Shown: positions 30,385 through 43,400 of the stretch, in pieces
How the letters are laid out: every line of letters begins with the position of its first letter
Numbering within the stretch: position 1 is the first letter of the stretch
NCBI RefSeq assembly: GCF_963678635.1
Contig: NC_087062.1
Location: 31,582,704-31,642,703 of the forward strand
DNA from: Symsagittifera roscoffensis
Lineage: Eukaryota > Xenacoelomorpha > Acoela > Convolutidae
Length of the DNA: 60,000 nt
Reading direction: 5' to 3'
Notes under the pieces: generated by a model
The model's database searches: none
What the model was told of the DNA's origin: nothing
The model's input: the letters and a program-made list of their open reading frames with translations, nothing else
Position numbers and translations under genes: made by a program

Positions 30385-31428
30385 TGGCAATGTTTTTAGA
30401 GCAATAGAAAATTTTTGTAGCTGTTTAGTCAAATCAAATTTTTTTGACTGTCTTAGATTGTTTTTGGTTGGAGTGTATCATATAATTAGGAAGTGTATCA
30501 TATAATTAAGCGGATATCGGGAAAAAGAGTCCATGAGTTGGCTCATTGCTGCGTACTGGCTTTGGCCTCAAATATCTCCAAAAAAATAAATAAAAAGTAC
30601 TTAAATTACTTCTTCTTAGTTTTTATTAGAATTTATCTTTGTGTTGCGAGTGGTCCGAAGTTGCTCTGCTTTGCCTAGCTAATCATTTTTTGCTAGGTTT
30701 TGAATAAATTTCTTCTGTATTCTTGTATCTAAAAGCTACTTGTATAGAGAAAATCTGGACTGGGATTTTGCAATTAGTACTCATGCTGAATCCTTATTAG
30801 GGGCGGGGGTTTTTTGTCAATACGATATTCCTCTTTAGATCGAAAACAACATTTTTTAACCTTAAGCAACTTTTGCAAGTCTACGAAATTGATCTTGATA
30901 TCTTATGAAACCGCAGAAGGTTTCAAACCCTTATTTTTTTAGTATAATGGTAAAATGCGAGCCTTGGGTGCCTAGGGTCTGGGGTTTTGGCTGGGCCTGA
31001 TTTTTAAGAGATATTTTCTGGTAGAAATTTTTTTCGGACTATTGCTTGTCTGTTTCTTTTTGATCGGCTTTTTCCCACCATATGTCGATTGTCGCTTCAG
31101 GTAATTTTACCTTCTCAGAGTGCTGTATATAACATTTTGTAAAGTTTCAGCTAATAAGCTTCAAGGCGTTTTTTATTCAGCTCGCTAGACCACATACTAC
31201 CTAAGTTTTGCGTGCCTAATTACCGTTGTGTTGCCAGCTAAGTTTTTTAGCCAGCAGCTTTTATTATATGCGTGTGTGGTGTATCGTAAGTTCTGCGATG
31301 CTCCGGTTGGCTCCCTGGTTAACCGGTTTCTCAACGGTTTTTCTCGACAATGGAAAACGACTGAAAGGGCTTTTAAATTGTTGATCACTTGACCCTACCT
31401 GATGATCGGTTGTGGTACCTATTTTTGC
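30385..31428. repeat. dispersed ~1-kb repeat, copy 1
   Basis: A diverged direct copy lies at 31995-32936. Shared landmarks are tttttggttggagtgtatca, attgctgcgtactgg, gcgagtggtccgaa, the tRNA-like head near 30940, aattaccgttgtgttgccag and cctgatgatcggttgtggta at the right end. No coding frame is conserved. Confidence 0.8.
30939..31000 (+). repeat. tRNA-like segment (possible SINE head), copy 1
   Basis: ttagtataatggtaa is the A-box/D-arm sequence of tRNA-Asp/Glu/Gly type. It is followed after a plausible anticodon region by ctggggttttggctgggcc, a degenerate B box/T arm. It lies inside the 1-kb repeat, and a second copy is at 32451. No intact cloverleaf is evident, so a functional tRNA is unlikely. 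Confidence 0.4.
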
Positions 31429-31994
31429 GAGGGAAAAACTGAAACACTTGAATACCAAATTCCTTCACATTTTTCAGATGGTCGGAAAAATAACAAAGAA
31501 AACCTATTGGTGTTCAGAAATTCTGAACACTCGTTGTTCAATTGCGTAAACTCACTGCTAATTATGAGATTTATTCGATTCATAACAAAATTGATACGTC
31601 GTAGCTTCTTTAAAAAATGAATGTAATTTTTGAATCGAGTTCAGTGCAATCTTTAAAAGAACTATCTTTTTTGTTATTTTTCAACGCAGCGAATCAAACG
31701 TTTTAATTGCCTTCCGGAGTACTCCGAGTTCTAATAACGAATTTTGGTGTTTAATTTTTTGGAAATAATTCGACTTAAGTTTCGGTCTTTAATAGCAAAT
31801 CGCTAATGGCGCGGAAACAAGGTCTTTTTTTCTTTAAAACGCAGATTTTAATTTACTAAATTCCCAAGAGAGTAAAAAAATACCCATTGATTTTTTTAAA
31901 TTGTTTTAGCTAAGAAAAGTCAATCGTTAAGGAGTTAACCAAATCGAATGTTTTTTTTTTCTTTTAGTCAATTAAAGTTTCTGCAATATCTATT
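31429..31994. other. spacer between the two 1-kb repeats, nothing recognised
   Basis: AT-rich non-coding sequence without supported features. Confidence 0.45.
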
Positions 31995-32936
31995 GACAAT
32001 GTTTCCTATGTTATGATACAATGGAAGGTTTTCTAGCTGGTTTCACTCAAATCAAATGATTGTTTTTGGTTGGAGTGTATCAAATAGATAAGCGGATATC
32101 AGGAAAAGGAGTCGATGAGTTGTTTCATTGCTGCGTACTGGTTTTAACTTCAAATATCTCAGAAAAAAATTAAAAATACTAAATTAAGTTCTTGATAACC
32201 TTAGTTTTTTATTAGAACTTATGTTTGTGTTGCGAGTGGTCCGAAATTTCACTGTTTTGCCTAGCTAATCAATTTTTGCTAGATTTTGTATGAGTTTATT
32301 TTTTTTCGGTATTTTTGTATCTTAAAGCTACTTCTCTAGAGAAAATCTGGACTACGATTTTGCGATTAATACTCATGCTGAATCCTCTTAGGGGGGTGTT
32401 AATTTGATAGTCTTAGGGGGTGTTAAAAATATAGTTTCAAACCCATATTTTTTAGTATAGTGTAAAATGCGAGCCTTGGGAGCCCAGGGTCTGGGGTTTT
32501 GGCTGGACCCGATTTTAATATATTTTGGTAGAAATTTTTTTCGGACTATTGCTTGTCTGTTTCTTTTTGGTTGGCTTTTTCCCACCATACGTCGATTGTC
32601 ACTTCAGGTAATTTTACCTTCTCAGAGTGCTGTATATAACCTTTTGTAAAGTTTCAGCTAATAAGCTTCAAGGTGTTTTTTATTCGGCTCGCTAGACCAC
32701 TTACTACCTATGTTTTGCGTGCCTAATTACCGTTGTGTTGCCAGCTAAGTTTTTTAGCCAGCAGCTTTTATTATATGCATATGTGGTGTATCGTAAGTTC
32801 TGCGATGCTCCGCTTGGCTCCGTGCTTAACCGGTTTCTCAACGGTTTTTCTCGACAATGGAAAACGACTGAAAGAGTTTTTAAATGGTTGATCACTTGAC
32901 CCTACCTGATGATCGGTTGTGGTACCTATTTTTGCA
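31995..32936. repeat. dispersed ~1-kb repeat, copy 2
   Basis: Diverged direct copy of 30385-31428 with an internal deletion of roughly 100 bp before the tRNA-like segment. Both copies end at the same point (cctatttttgc), which suggests a real element boundary there. Confidence 0.8.
32451..32512 (+). repeat. tRNA-like segment (possible SINE head), copy 2
   Basis: Counterpart of 30939-31000 with one base lost in the A box. The 3' part, ggggttttggctggaccc, is better paired than in copy 1. Confidence 0.4.
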
Positions 32937-33299
32937 GTTATAGACAAGGCTGTTAATCAGAAAGCGAACCAGTATAGACTTTGAGTTAAAGCTCAGTTGT
33001 TTCCAGATAAAAAAGCTTCTTTGAACAGCCGAACGATGCGATTCAGTGTAACGGGATTTTCTCTCCAAATCGAGACACTCAATTCTAACAACAAAGAAAC
33101 ACTCCCCAATGGTAATACGAGAAGAAGTAAGGGCTTGTACAATTGACTGAAGTTCCTTTCAAGTTAGGAAGCATAATTTTAGTTTCTCCTCGTGTGAGCT
33201 AGTGCTTGTATCTTTCGAACCATTCTGTAATTCGTTTCATTTTCCTTCGATACTGTATTGTGTTCTTGTTTTTGGTAGCTCATTGAGAGGATCTCCAAT

Positions 33300-33830
33300 A
33301 GTTTTCCATTGGGATTAAGGTACAGGTTAAATGATATCGGTCCGAGCAGAGAACCCTGCGCTATACATATTTTAACTTAAAGTTGCTCTGATCAAGCCCC
33401 ATTGATTTTCATAGATTGTTCTTTCTTTAGGTGCGATGCTATCATTTTGACTGCATCTGCAATAATCCCAGCATGTTTATGAAGTATCATCTACAGAGTT
33501 TTTTGGTCAACTGTATCAAAATTATCTGATAAATTACGACAACAAAATCGTGGGGCTTTTTTGTCAAGCGGTAGACCGATTGAAATTTCTATCTTCATTT
33601 TTGCTGTTTCAGTAGAATGCTCTCTCTTCTTTTATGCAAACTGATTTGGGTCTAGTGATTCTTGTTTTATATATAGTCAATTATGTTCTTCAAATGGATG
33701 TTTTCAATTTGTTTTGAAAAACTTTTAATGCTTGTTACAGAACCATATGATTTGACTTTGTTTTGATACAAATATCTGCATTTGAGCTGAGGAACAACAA
33801 CTTTTTTGAGAGTATTCGGAAACGCACTCT
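33300..33830 (-). pseudogene. decayed LINE (non-LTR) reverse transcriptase fragment
   Basis: Three RT blocks lie in one reading frame on the minus strand. These are LDPNQFA followed by HSTETA (33634-33655 and on), the first catalytic Asp block LSDNFDTVDQKTL (33495-33532), and AQGSLLGPISFNLYLN (33314-33361). The last corresponds to the QGSxLGPxxFxLY signature of Jockey/CR1-like elements. Stop codons interrupt the frame several times, so it is a relic. Further upstream, VPQLKCRYLYQNK and SIKSFSKQIE look like the preceding RT segment. No endonuclease domain or 3' tail was identified. Confidence 0.75.
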
Positions 33831-34393
33831 AATATAAGCGTTTACCAACAATAATAGAGAATGAATCCAATTTCTCCACAAGTATTTAGCTCTACCCGTT
33901 GTTGTGATGTCTTTCGGTGACGTTACCGACGATATGTTATTTTTACCGACGATATGTTATGATAGGACCAACAACTTTGAAAAAGTGGTATGAAGCAGTT
34001 TTTATCAAGTTTCCAGTTTTTATACGCAGTGTTAGGTGACATAGTGCCAAGCGCATTGATTGCAAGCTCGAGTTTTCATTTTGTTTCTTTTCCGTTTGCG
34101 CAAATTTTTCTGTAAGAATTACCAAGCTCTGATAAAAAATAAAGTGAACAAAAAAATTAAATACATCATAAAGCGAAGGTTTCTTTTCTTGGGTTGATTT
34201 TCATGAAAAACCCAACCTAACGACAATTTAAACCGAAACTAATAAACCCAATGATTAAGTTTTTATGCCATTAAAACTTCCTCGCCAAATATTAATTTCA
34301 AGTTTACTTACCTAATTCAGCAATTTAGACACCATTTAGATGTCGGTTTCCTGAATTTGCTTTTATCGAGCGAATAGTTTTAGATTGAAAACG
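33831..34393. other. upstream region of the YLPM1-like gene
   Basis: It holds a short duplication, taccgacgatatgttat, at about 33924 and 33942, and AT-rich DNA. No TATA box is evident close to the start codon. The 5' untranslated region probably lies within the last 100-200 bp. Confidence 0.4.
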
Positions 34394-34435
34394 ATGGCAG
34401 GTTTTTATCCTCCGCAGTTTGGATTCAATAATCAG
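34394..34435 (+). CDS. YLPM1: YLPM1-like exon 1
   Basis: Encodes MAGFYPPQFGFNNQ. The ATG has A at -3 and G at +4, a good start context. The donor is cag/gttggt, phase 0. Confidence 0.7.
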
Positions 34436-37400
34436 GTTGGTTTTTTAAGCATTACTGACAGAGCAAATTCTAAACTTGGAGTTGTAAAATTGAATCACAG
34501 TATTAAGAAGTTCCTTTTGTGAAGGCCCAACAGATGATGCCTAATCAAAACATGCCAACGTCACAACCTTCAAATCAGCATTCTGCTGGTGGATACTACA
34601 GTCAAAGTTACCAACAGCCGAATACCCAAAATCAAACTTTGCAAATGTATCAGAATGAGACGCCCCAGCTGCAAGGACAGCTGACGCATGCGCAACAGTA
34701 CAATTCTGGATATCAACAACAAAATCAGCATCAGCAATTATCCCAGAATTATGCAATTCAGTCGCAAAATTATGCAGGCCAAGCTCAAAGCCATGGAAAT
34801 CAATTCGGCCACCAAAATTACAACCAGTCGTACCAACAACCACATCAACAGCAAGTGCAGCAGCAGCAACAACAACAACAACAACAGTTTGTGCCGAGTA
34901 ACTCTGGAATTTTAGATTCAAACATGGGAAACCAGCCGATGAGCAATTTCAACCAATTTGCACAGATGAATATGCAAATGACAAACCAAATGCTGCCTCC
35001 AATGCCCAATGTTACACCTGTTCAAACGTATAATTCTACTGCGGCAGTGACCTTGCAAAGCGCGGTTCCGAAACCTGTTCCTCCTCCGCCGCCTATGGCA
35101 CCCCCCTCGACAGAGTCTAAACCACCACCACCGCCGACAAATGGGGGAGCGGAGGCGATGGTAGCCGAAGCTGTGACTAATTTAAACCTTCGTGCTGATG
35201 TTGTGAAGGCGCTGAAAGAAAGTTAGTTCTATTTGAAATGTTTAAGGTCAAGTCATTATTATTAGGGTGTTGACAAGATGTCATGGTTATGTCACAGAGT
35301 AGTATGGTGTGTCATGAATTGTCATGACAATAATTTTACATCTGGAAAATTTTTGGTCGCTGAACTTTCAAAGTGAGGCAACTGTTTTTCGTGTCAATAG
35401 TTAGGTACGGAGGAGCTTTTCGAGATGAATTGTTTTTTCTCAAAGCCTGTAGATATAAAAAAATTTTTGTTTTGCCAGTAAATTCTATGACACTGTTTTT
35501 GTGATTGACATTTTGCCTTTAGATTCCAAGCTTAGACCGAAGTGTAAGGAGAAAGCATAGAATATGTCAAGGAGACCCAGAGAAATTTGTTTAAAACCTG
35601 TTGAAACTGACTGGATTTTCAAGTGTTTTTAGCCATTGAGATTAACTATCTAGATTCAGGTTTCTTATTTTGAAATCGACAATTTTGCTCTTATAGACGC
35701 GGCGTATCAGAAGATGGAGGCTGAAAAGGGTGAAGTACTGGAGAAGCAGAGACAGTTCGAGAGCCAGTACTCCAAGTGGGAGAGTGACTTCGAACAGTGG
35801 CTGCTGGCCAACAGAGACCACCCGGACCAGAGCCAGCTGCACAAGTACTCGGAGGAACACGAGAACTACAGGGGCAAACTGGAGGACATACGCAAAGAAT
35901 TGCAGTGAGTAGAGATATTATTGGGTTTCTTTAAATTTTGGTCCGTCAGTTTTATAATTTAAAGCTCACTCATTTCGAAGAAGAAGAATTTATTTCTCCA
36001 GAAATGTGAATTTATTTCAATTTGTAACTTCAATCAAAATAAACACATACAATAAATGGAGAGGATAGATAACGGACAAGCATTTCTAATGAGAATCTAC
36101 CCATGGTTGATTTACAACCTGTATATACCAAACTATTACTAGAAAAGGAAAAATAAAAATTATTTATCTTTCTTAACTTCTCCTAATTTGAAACAACTAG
36201 GAGCTATCTATTATTATTGAAGTACAGCTGAAAGTATTGAAGACAATTTAAGTATAGTATTTATTATAAAAAATCAAGAAACAAATTTGAAACAAAAATA
36301 AATAAATAATTATTTGCTGCTATGTTTTTTTAATGTAATGCTAAAATTTTGAAATAGCAATTTTTCGAAAACTACGAAGATTTGGAACGTCTTTTGCAGC
36401 TCTCAATCATGGCTTGGTAGCATTTGGTCCCTGGGTCTAAATCATGGCCTGGTACCGTGGGTTTTAATATATAGCAAATCATGAGCTAACAAAATAAGTT
36501 TTTGATTAATGTTTCTCAAGACTACAACTTGGTTGTATGATTTTTCTCTCTCCTAAACTATATCAATTTTTAAGGTTTTGGGGAAGTGATAGTTTTCTTT
36601 TTAGTGACTGAGATTCAATTAGTCTTATTCTATGTTCTTGAAGATTCTTGAAAAATTTTGTTCCCCGATAAGTTAAAGCGTTATTCTAATTGGGAATTTA
36701 ATTTTTTATTTTGAATTCATTGTCAAAACATAAAATTTGCCTTTAATTTGTATTTCCTGACTTTCAACCAAACATCAATTACCCTTGCGATATACAAGGG
36801 TATTGCAATCGGGTACTAGATTTTTTGTCCCGTAAATTACTTCAGGCACAGGACTCTCTCTTTTCATCTGGACTCATTTCCTGGAAACCTCTGTGAGCAG
36901 CAGATTTACCGATACAAATTAGTTTTTTTTCTGCATGTTAGTTTTTTAAATATCTGTCCTATACGATTTTATCTTTTTATGTTGATTGTAATTTTAACTC
37001 GATTTGTTAAAATTTCATTTTCTTTTGCTTTTCGGCTTGTTAGGTTGCGGCGTATATCATATCAGCTTAGTGATCTCATATCGCGTTAAATCGTGTGATA
37101 TATATTTTTTGTGTTTTGAGCGCGAGAGGAAATTGGTAACTTTTTATTTGTCTGAAATGTTTTTGATTTTTTTCGGCTTTTTTATTTTCTTTTTTTTCGA
37201 CTTAATTGCTTTCGGCTTACATTTCATCGGCTTAGTAACCTCATTTTGCGCCGTTCGACGAGCTTAAAAGTTGTTTTTGTGTGTGTACTTTGAGGCTGAG
37301 GGGACTTAAAGCTTTTTTTATTAGTCTAATATTTTTTGAATTTTTTCAGCTTTGTTTTATTTCAATTTTATTTTCAGCTTAAATGTTCCGGCAAATACTC

Positions 37401-40400
37401 TATCAGCTTAGTGGCACCATATTGTTTCCTTTCACCCGCGAATAAAGTTTGTGTGTTTTGAGGGTGAGGGGGACTTAATAATAGGTTTGAGTTTAGTAGG
37501 TTTTCTAAGGTATTTTTTTACCGCTTGAATAATTTTCTTTCGATGCTTATTTTATCTTCCCTTGTCTTGGCACGTTTTTGTTTTAAAACTATGCTAATTC
37601 TTTTCGATAGATCTAGTTTTTTGACATTTTCGATTTTTTTTTGATGTAGCCGCTTCCTTGTTTTGGTGCGAAGCTCAGCTTTGTCTGTCTTAAATAATGT
37701 CAACTTACCTTGTCAGATCAGCCCGTGTGCTTCCAGGATTTACAGGCTTTGAGTTTGGAATATTGGAAAAGTGACAGTTAGTTCGATTTAAAATGTTCGG
37801 TCGTTTACTTATATTTGACTGCAGATTATTTTGGCTTCAGCGAATCTTTTTGTAACATAAAGTATGGGTCTTGGTTTTGGCTCATTCTGTATGGATCTTG
37901 GTTTTGACTCACAAATCTCCTGGAAGGGTCCATCTTCACAATTCAAATTTAAATATTTTCTTTATTACCCTTGCGATAAAAAGGCCTTGCAGTCGGGTTC
38001 TAGACTGATCACTTCTGGAGGATCTTCACTTCTAGAGGATCTTTCATCTGAAATGCTCAATTTCTTGAAAATTCAAGTAAAAACTATCACTTAGCTAGTA
38101 ATTAGTTCAAGTCCATTTCATTTGCAATTTTCTTTTCAAAAGAAAATTCTCAATTTTTTTCGGGTTCCTGGTTTTCGTTCTAGTTCTTGTCGGTTCCGTT
38201 TTTTTTTGTTGCGCAATGTCTTTTTTGCATGCAAGTGTTGCGAAGCTCCATTTCGCCTCTGTGTTAATGTCACGATTAATTCGGACTTATTTTAAGTATC
38301 CGCTTCAAAAGGCTGTTTATGAACATCTGATACAAATATGAAGTTTTTGTAGCTGTAGTTTTCCAGTTTTTTTTCACTTCTGTCTTTTTTATTCACTATT
38401 TTGTTGCGCAATGTGTTTTTTTTGCATGCAAGTGTTGCGAAGCTCCACTTCACCTCTGTGTTTATGTTGCGATGTAATCGGACTTTTTTTTAGTATCCCC
38501 TTCAAAACTATAATGCAGCTTCTTCCTTTACACAACCTAGTTATAAACAAGACCATAGAGTATCAGCCAAATACTTGTGACTGAAAAAGAAAATACTGAC
38601 CCCTAAGTAAATCCGAACCCTAACTGGTAACTAAATTAGACAGACATGTTGCAATAAATACCGGTGAATTCAATTTTTTTTTCACGATGAGTCACCACTC
38701 ATGAGGAAATAGTCCGCACATGGGAATTGTTTCTGTTAGACAGGTAGTTTACAAAAAGTATAGTGCCCATTAAATTAAACTTGCTAATTCGAAGGAGTAT
38801 GTTTTAATTGGGCACTATTTTTTTCCTATAAACAGCTTATCTAATAGAAACAATTCCCATGCTTGAAATATTATGTCTCATAGTAGGTGACTCATCACCA
38901 GGGCCCGGAAAAAATTGCGCCAAATTTTGCCAAAAATTGAGCAATAAATTGCGTCTAATTTCGCCAAATATTGCACACAAATTGCGTTTAAAATCCTAAA
39001 ATTGTGTCATATTGCGTTATATTTGCGGCTAAAATCTACGAGAAAAACAATATAAATGTCTGAAAATTTTTATACCGTCAGCTAAAGGCTGACGTTTCTG
39101 CATTGCATCAATAGTCGAGGGTAGGAAATTAAAATTTCCTGCTATAAAAGCTAGCTCGCCGCTACAATTTGCGGGAGAACTGTGAATTATGCCATATATT
39201 TTGTTTAATTCTTGTAGAATGAGTGAAAATTGCGTTATTTCAATAAACATTGCGTCTCGGAAAAAAAACAAGCAAAAATCGCGTTTGCAATAGCGGTATT
39301 GCAAACGCAATCTTTTCCGGGCCCTGCTGATCACTTCTGAGATACTCATCATTTTCATGAAAATTCAAATAACATAATCGGTAGTTATAGCAGCCAGGTC
39401 TAGTTTGGTTACAAGATCGGGTTTGAATTTAATTTATGGGTCATTTTTGTTTTTCAACTTATATTAGATGGATTAAGTTATGAAATTATATTATTAAGTT
39501 TTTACCTTTGCGGTCAGCAAGTGTATTGCAATCAGGTTTTAAATTTTTTTCCCGTAAATAACTTTGTTCACAGAATAGTCAAGATTAGAAATGGTAAGTT
39601 TAGGTTCAGCTCACAATGAATTCAAATTTCTTTGCGTCTCCGGCACAGTTGGTTTGGAGCTAACCAATACGACTGGGATGGCAAAGGTCCTGGTTCGAAT
39701 CTGACAGGACTTGTTTTTTTTTCAAATCGGAGAAATTCTGTTTCAAAAAAACTGTCGGCTCATTATTTGCCTGCATATGTTTTGTCAGCTTAGTTGCCAC
39801 ATTATAGAATTGTGTTTTTCCTATACGTAATATCAGGGGCGGATTTAGGGGAGGGGGGCGCGATTTTTTTTCAAAATTTTTCAAAAAGTGCCCAAAAACG
39901 GCTTTTTTTGACTGTTTTTTCAAAAATTTGCCTGCGGCGCAGAAAATTTAGCCAAAATAGGGGCAAAACAATTTAGCCAAAATAGGGGCTCTGCTTTGGG
40001 AGAGCTCGAAAATCATTTGGGTCGACCTAAAAAAAAAGGTCGTCAAAATTTTCGAATTTTTTTTTGAAAATCCGCCCCCTCGAGAAAATCCTAGATCCGC
40101 CCCTGCGTAATAGCTGGTATTAGTGTGTTGATTTACTTCTGCTGTTTGTCATTTTACGAACCTTGACTTCGTATATTTTCTTTGTTTTTACGGCTTGCTT
40201 TTCGAGAAGGTTAACTTAATATCCCAATGAGTTTTAACGAAGTCTTGCGAAGGTTAATTTGCTATCCCAACGATTTTTGTCTTGAGTCTTGGGAAGGTTA
40301 ATAAATTATTGCAATGAGTTTATCATAAAAACACTGCCAAAGCGAACGATACTAGCCACTCTTGGCTTTGAAAATACCTTGCTGAGCGCCACGCTAGGAA

Positions 40401-43400
40401 CATTTTGAGAAACCATCTATCGCTGGCAAGATTGTCCGAGCAAAGTTTCTTCGAGTTTGTTTCAGTCTTCAATTTTGTCGTTCACACTCTTTAATTTCCA
40501 CATTTTCGATGATCCTCTGAGACCTACAGAAGTATAACTTCAATCTTATCCCGATGATTTCCACTTGTCAAACCAACTGTTAAATCAGTTTTTGAAGGCA
40601 AACTCGAGAAAAGCAAATTCCGAGGTCAGAGTGTTTTAAAAAATAACAGAGACATAAGTAACTTCGTTTTTAAATTTTAAATAAACTCCTCAAAATAATG
40701 TATACAAAACACATAATCAGGGCCATCCAAGTAAACAACCAAAACCAATCCATATAAAACACGTAATGAAGGCCAACCCAAAGTCCTCACTCTGCGCCCT
40801 CTTCAAGTTTCCTCATCCGAGGAAATGCTCCCTCTATTAACACAAAGCACTTCAGCTCAGCTAAGAACTGGCTACATTCCTTTTTTAAATGCCCTCAACA
40901 ACAAAATTAACCCAATGTCCTTGCGAACTGTCCTGACAGTCCTGCTCCCAGCACTATACCCTTCAACCATTCACTTGCCTAAAAATCGGACTGAACTTAA
41001 CTACCCATTAGACCTGTGGGTCTGGTGGGCCGAAGTTTCTGAAACTAGGGCCTAGTTCACTTCACGAGCCCCTACGGCAACTCCGAAAAACAATCGGTCA
41101 GTAACCGCAGCGTAATCCAAGCTTTTTAAAAATCGTCTGAATAGCTTTATAATGCAGAATTTATATCGAAAACAGAGATTTTTACCAATTGCTCCGAATG
41201 TCTGCTTTCGGCAAAGGCCATGATATTTCACTTCATTTGATTTCGAATTCAAAAGCTACGAAAACTTTTAAATGGATTCCGCAATTTTTTTGAGTAAATG
41301 GTTTGCTTATCATGATATTGACCATACTTTTGATCGCGTATCTGGAATTTTTGCATTAAGTCTTTGTTGATCAATTTTTTTCGTAGAATTAGCATTTATC
41401 ATAGTAAATTAGAAGAATTGGCTTCAGGGTTATTTAAATTTAGAAAATTTATTCAAATGGAACTGAGTTATTTCCAAAAAACAGCTCGTAGTTAAAATTG
41501 CGTTGGATCTATTAGACTTTAAGTTCTAGAAAAGTGCTAGCTTAAGCAAATTGTTCTTCAAACTAAAAATATTTTGGTAAAAGTAGCATTTCCGTTTTTA
41601 AAGTGTACGTTTAGAACTCAGTATAACCCTGCTAGAAAATAGGTTTTTTATTTGATGACTACGAGAATCGTGCATTTGTCTGAGCAAGTAGGTCTATTTG
41701 AACAATTGCATGAAATATCTTCGAAATAAAGGTTTTCGATTGACAATTCGAAGAATATCTCTACTCCGACCAAAGCAAACTGTAAGGGAACAGCAGAAAT
41801 TAGTCTGAGAACATGAAATTTCAAACATGAAAACATAAAAATTGATCTAATATATTGTGGTTGTCTATTGAAGTTATATCTGAATAGGTTTTTGTCGTTT
41901 TTAGTGCTGATGAACGATGTTTTTGAGTTTGGTGATTCATATTTTTCAAGTTTATTTGATAAATGGAAGACATTGTGCTCCTTATAACAAATGTGCAAAT
42001 GGCTCGAGAAAATAGAGCCTGACTTTTTCAAAAGCGGTTGCTAATTTTTGATAATGTTAAAATCAGCTTTTGATCCATTTTTCTAAATGGGTTATTTTTT
42101 GTTCATCATAAAAGATTCATGAAATTCAGAAAGTTTCCTGAAATTTTTCAGCGGACTAAATTCAACTGGAGCGTATTAGAGTTCCTGCAGCGGTGGATAT
42201 CTGATATATTTGATGGGTCGATATTCAAACTAGTTTTCAAATCGTGTAAAATTAGTTGACCTTCTATAAAATATAGTGAAGACCCTTTTTCATCAAAAAT
42301 TCACGAGATTTTTGGGCCCTTTCTGAAAGCTTTTGACCAGAACTTTGAGCTGTTTTGATGCGCGCTATCCCCTCGGTTTAAGTGTAGATTGGCGTCACGG
42401 GCGACTTGAGAAAATTTTTTGGGTTGGTTATTTGACCGAAACTGGTTGTCTTGTTAAGCATAGAACTTATCAGACAAAATGAACATAAAACGATAGAATT
42501 AATGAGCTTAAAGAAACTTAAATATACTGAAAGTATGTAAATGGCGCAATATTGAAATTTCTGTAAGACAATGATGTCTGAACGACAACAATATGAAAAT
42601 GTTTCTTAGCCTTTAGGTTTATTGTTCCGACCATTTGAAAAATGGGGAGAAACTTGGTATTCGGCTATGTTTTAGTTTTCTTTTTTTTTTGTTTTCACGC
42701 GAAATTAGTTACCACAAATAATCGTTGGAGAGAGTTGAGTGATATATCATATTCAAGCCGTTAGAGTCTTGACTCGAGCGACATTAAAAAATTTCGAAAA
42801 AAGTTCCCATTGTCGAGAAAACCGTTTTGAAATTTTTGGGTTTTCGTCTTAATTCGAGCGAATAAATAAAGGGTTTACAATAGCTTATTTTAATGGCTAA
42901 AAAGCTTATAATAGCTTAATTCAAAACGTGAAAACTTAGTTTTACTCGAGTAACGTTAAGTTTTTCAGTATTTTTGCGCCTTTTTGGTATCAAAAATTCA
43001 AAAAACTGCAAAAAATAATGAATTTTTTTTATTTGAAGTGTTTTAATTTTTTCTGTTTCTTTTCCAAGCAAAATCAGGTACCACAAATAATCATCGGAGT
43101 TGGTCGAGTGATATATCATATTAAAGCCCTTTCAGTCGTGAGCGGCATAAAAAAATATGGAAAATTTTTTCTCATTGTCGAGAAAAACCGGTTTGAAAAT
43201 TTTAATCTTAGGTCTAATTTCGAGCTAATAAGGTGAGCGTGCTGGCTTACAATAGCTTATTTAAGCTTGAATTAAGCTGTGAAAACTTGATTTTACTCGA
43301 GAAAAGTTAGTTTTTGGAGTTTTATTGCACCATTAGAAAAACCGTTTTCCATTTGGCCTATAAATTTTTTGTGTTTTTTATTACTATAGTCGGAGAACAT

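Noticed and set aside
38688-38694. AP-1-like tgagtca in the fold-back MITE
   Set aside because: A 7-bp match inside a transposon end has no independent support.
39029-39358. 109-codon open frame on the minus strand
   Set aside because: It lies almost wholly inside the hAT MITE and shows no known domain.
40825-41055. 76-codon open frame in intron 3
   Set aside because: No recognisable domain, no splice context and no fit to the host gene phase.
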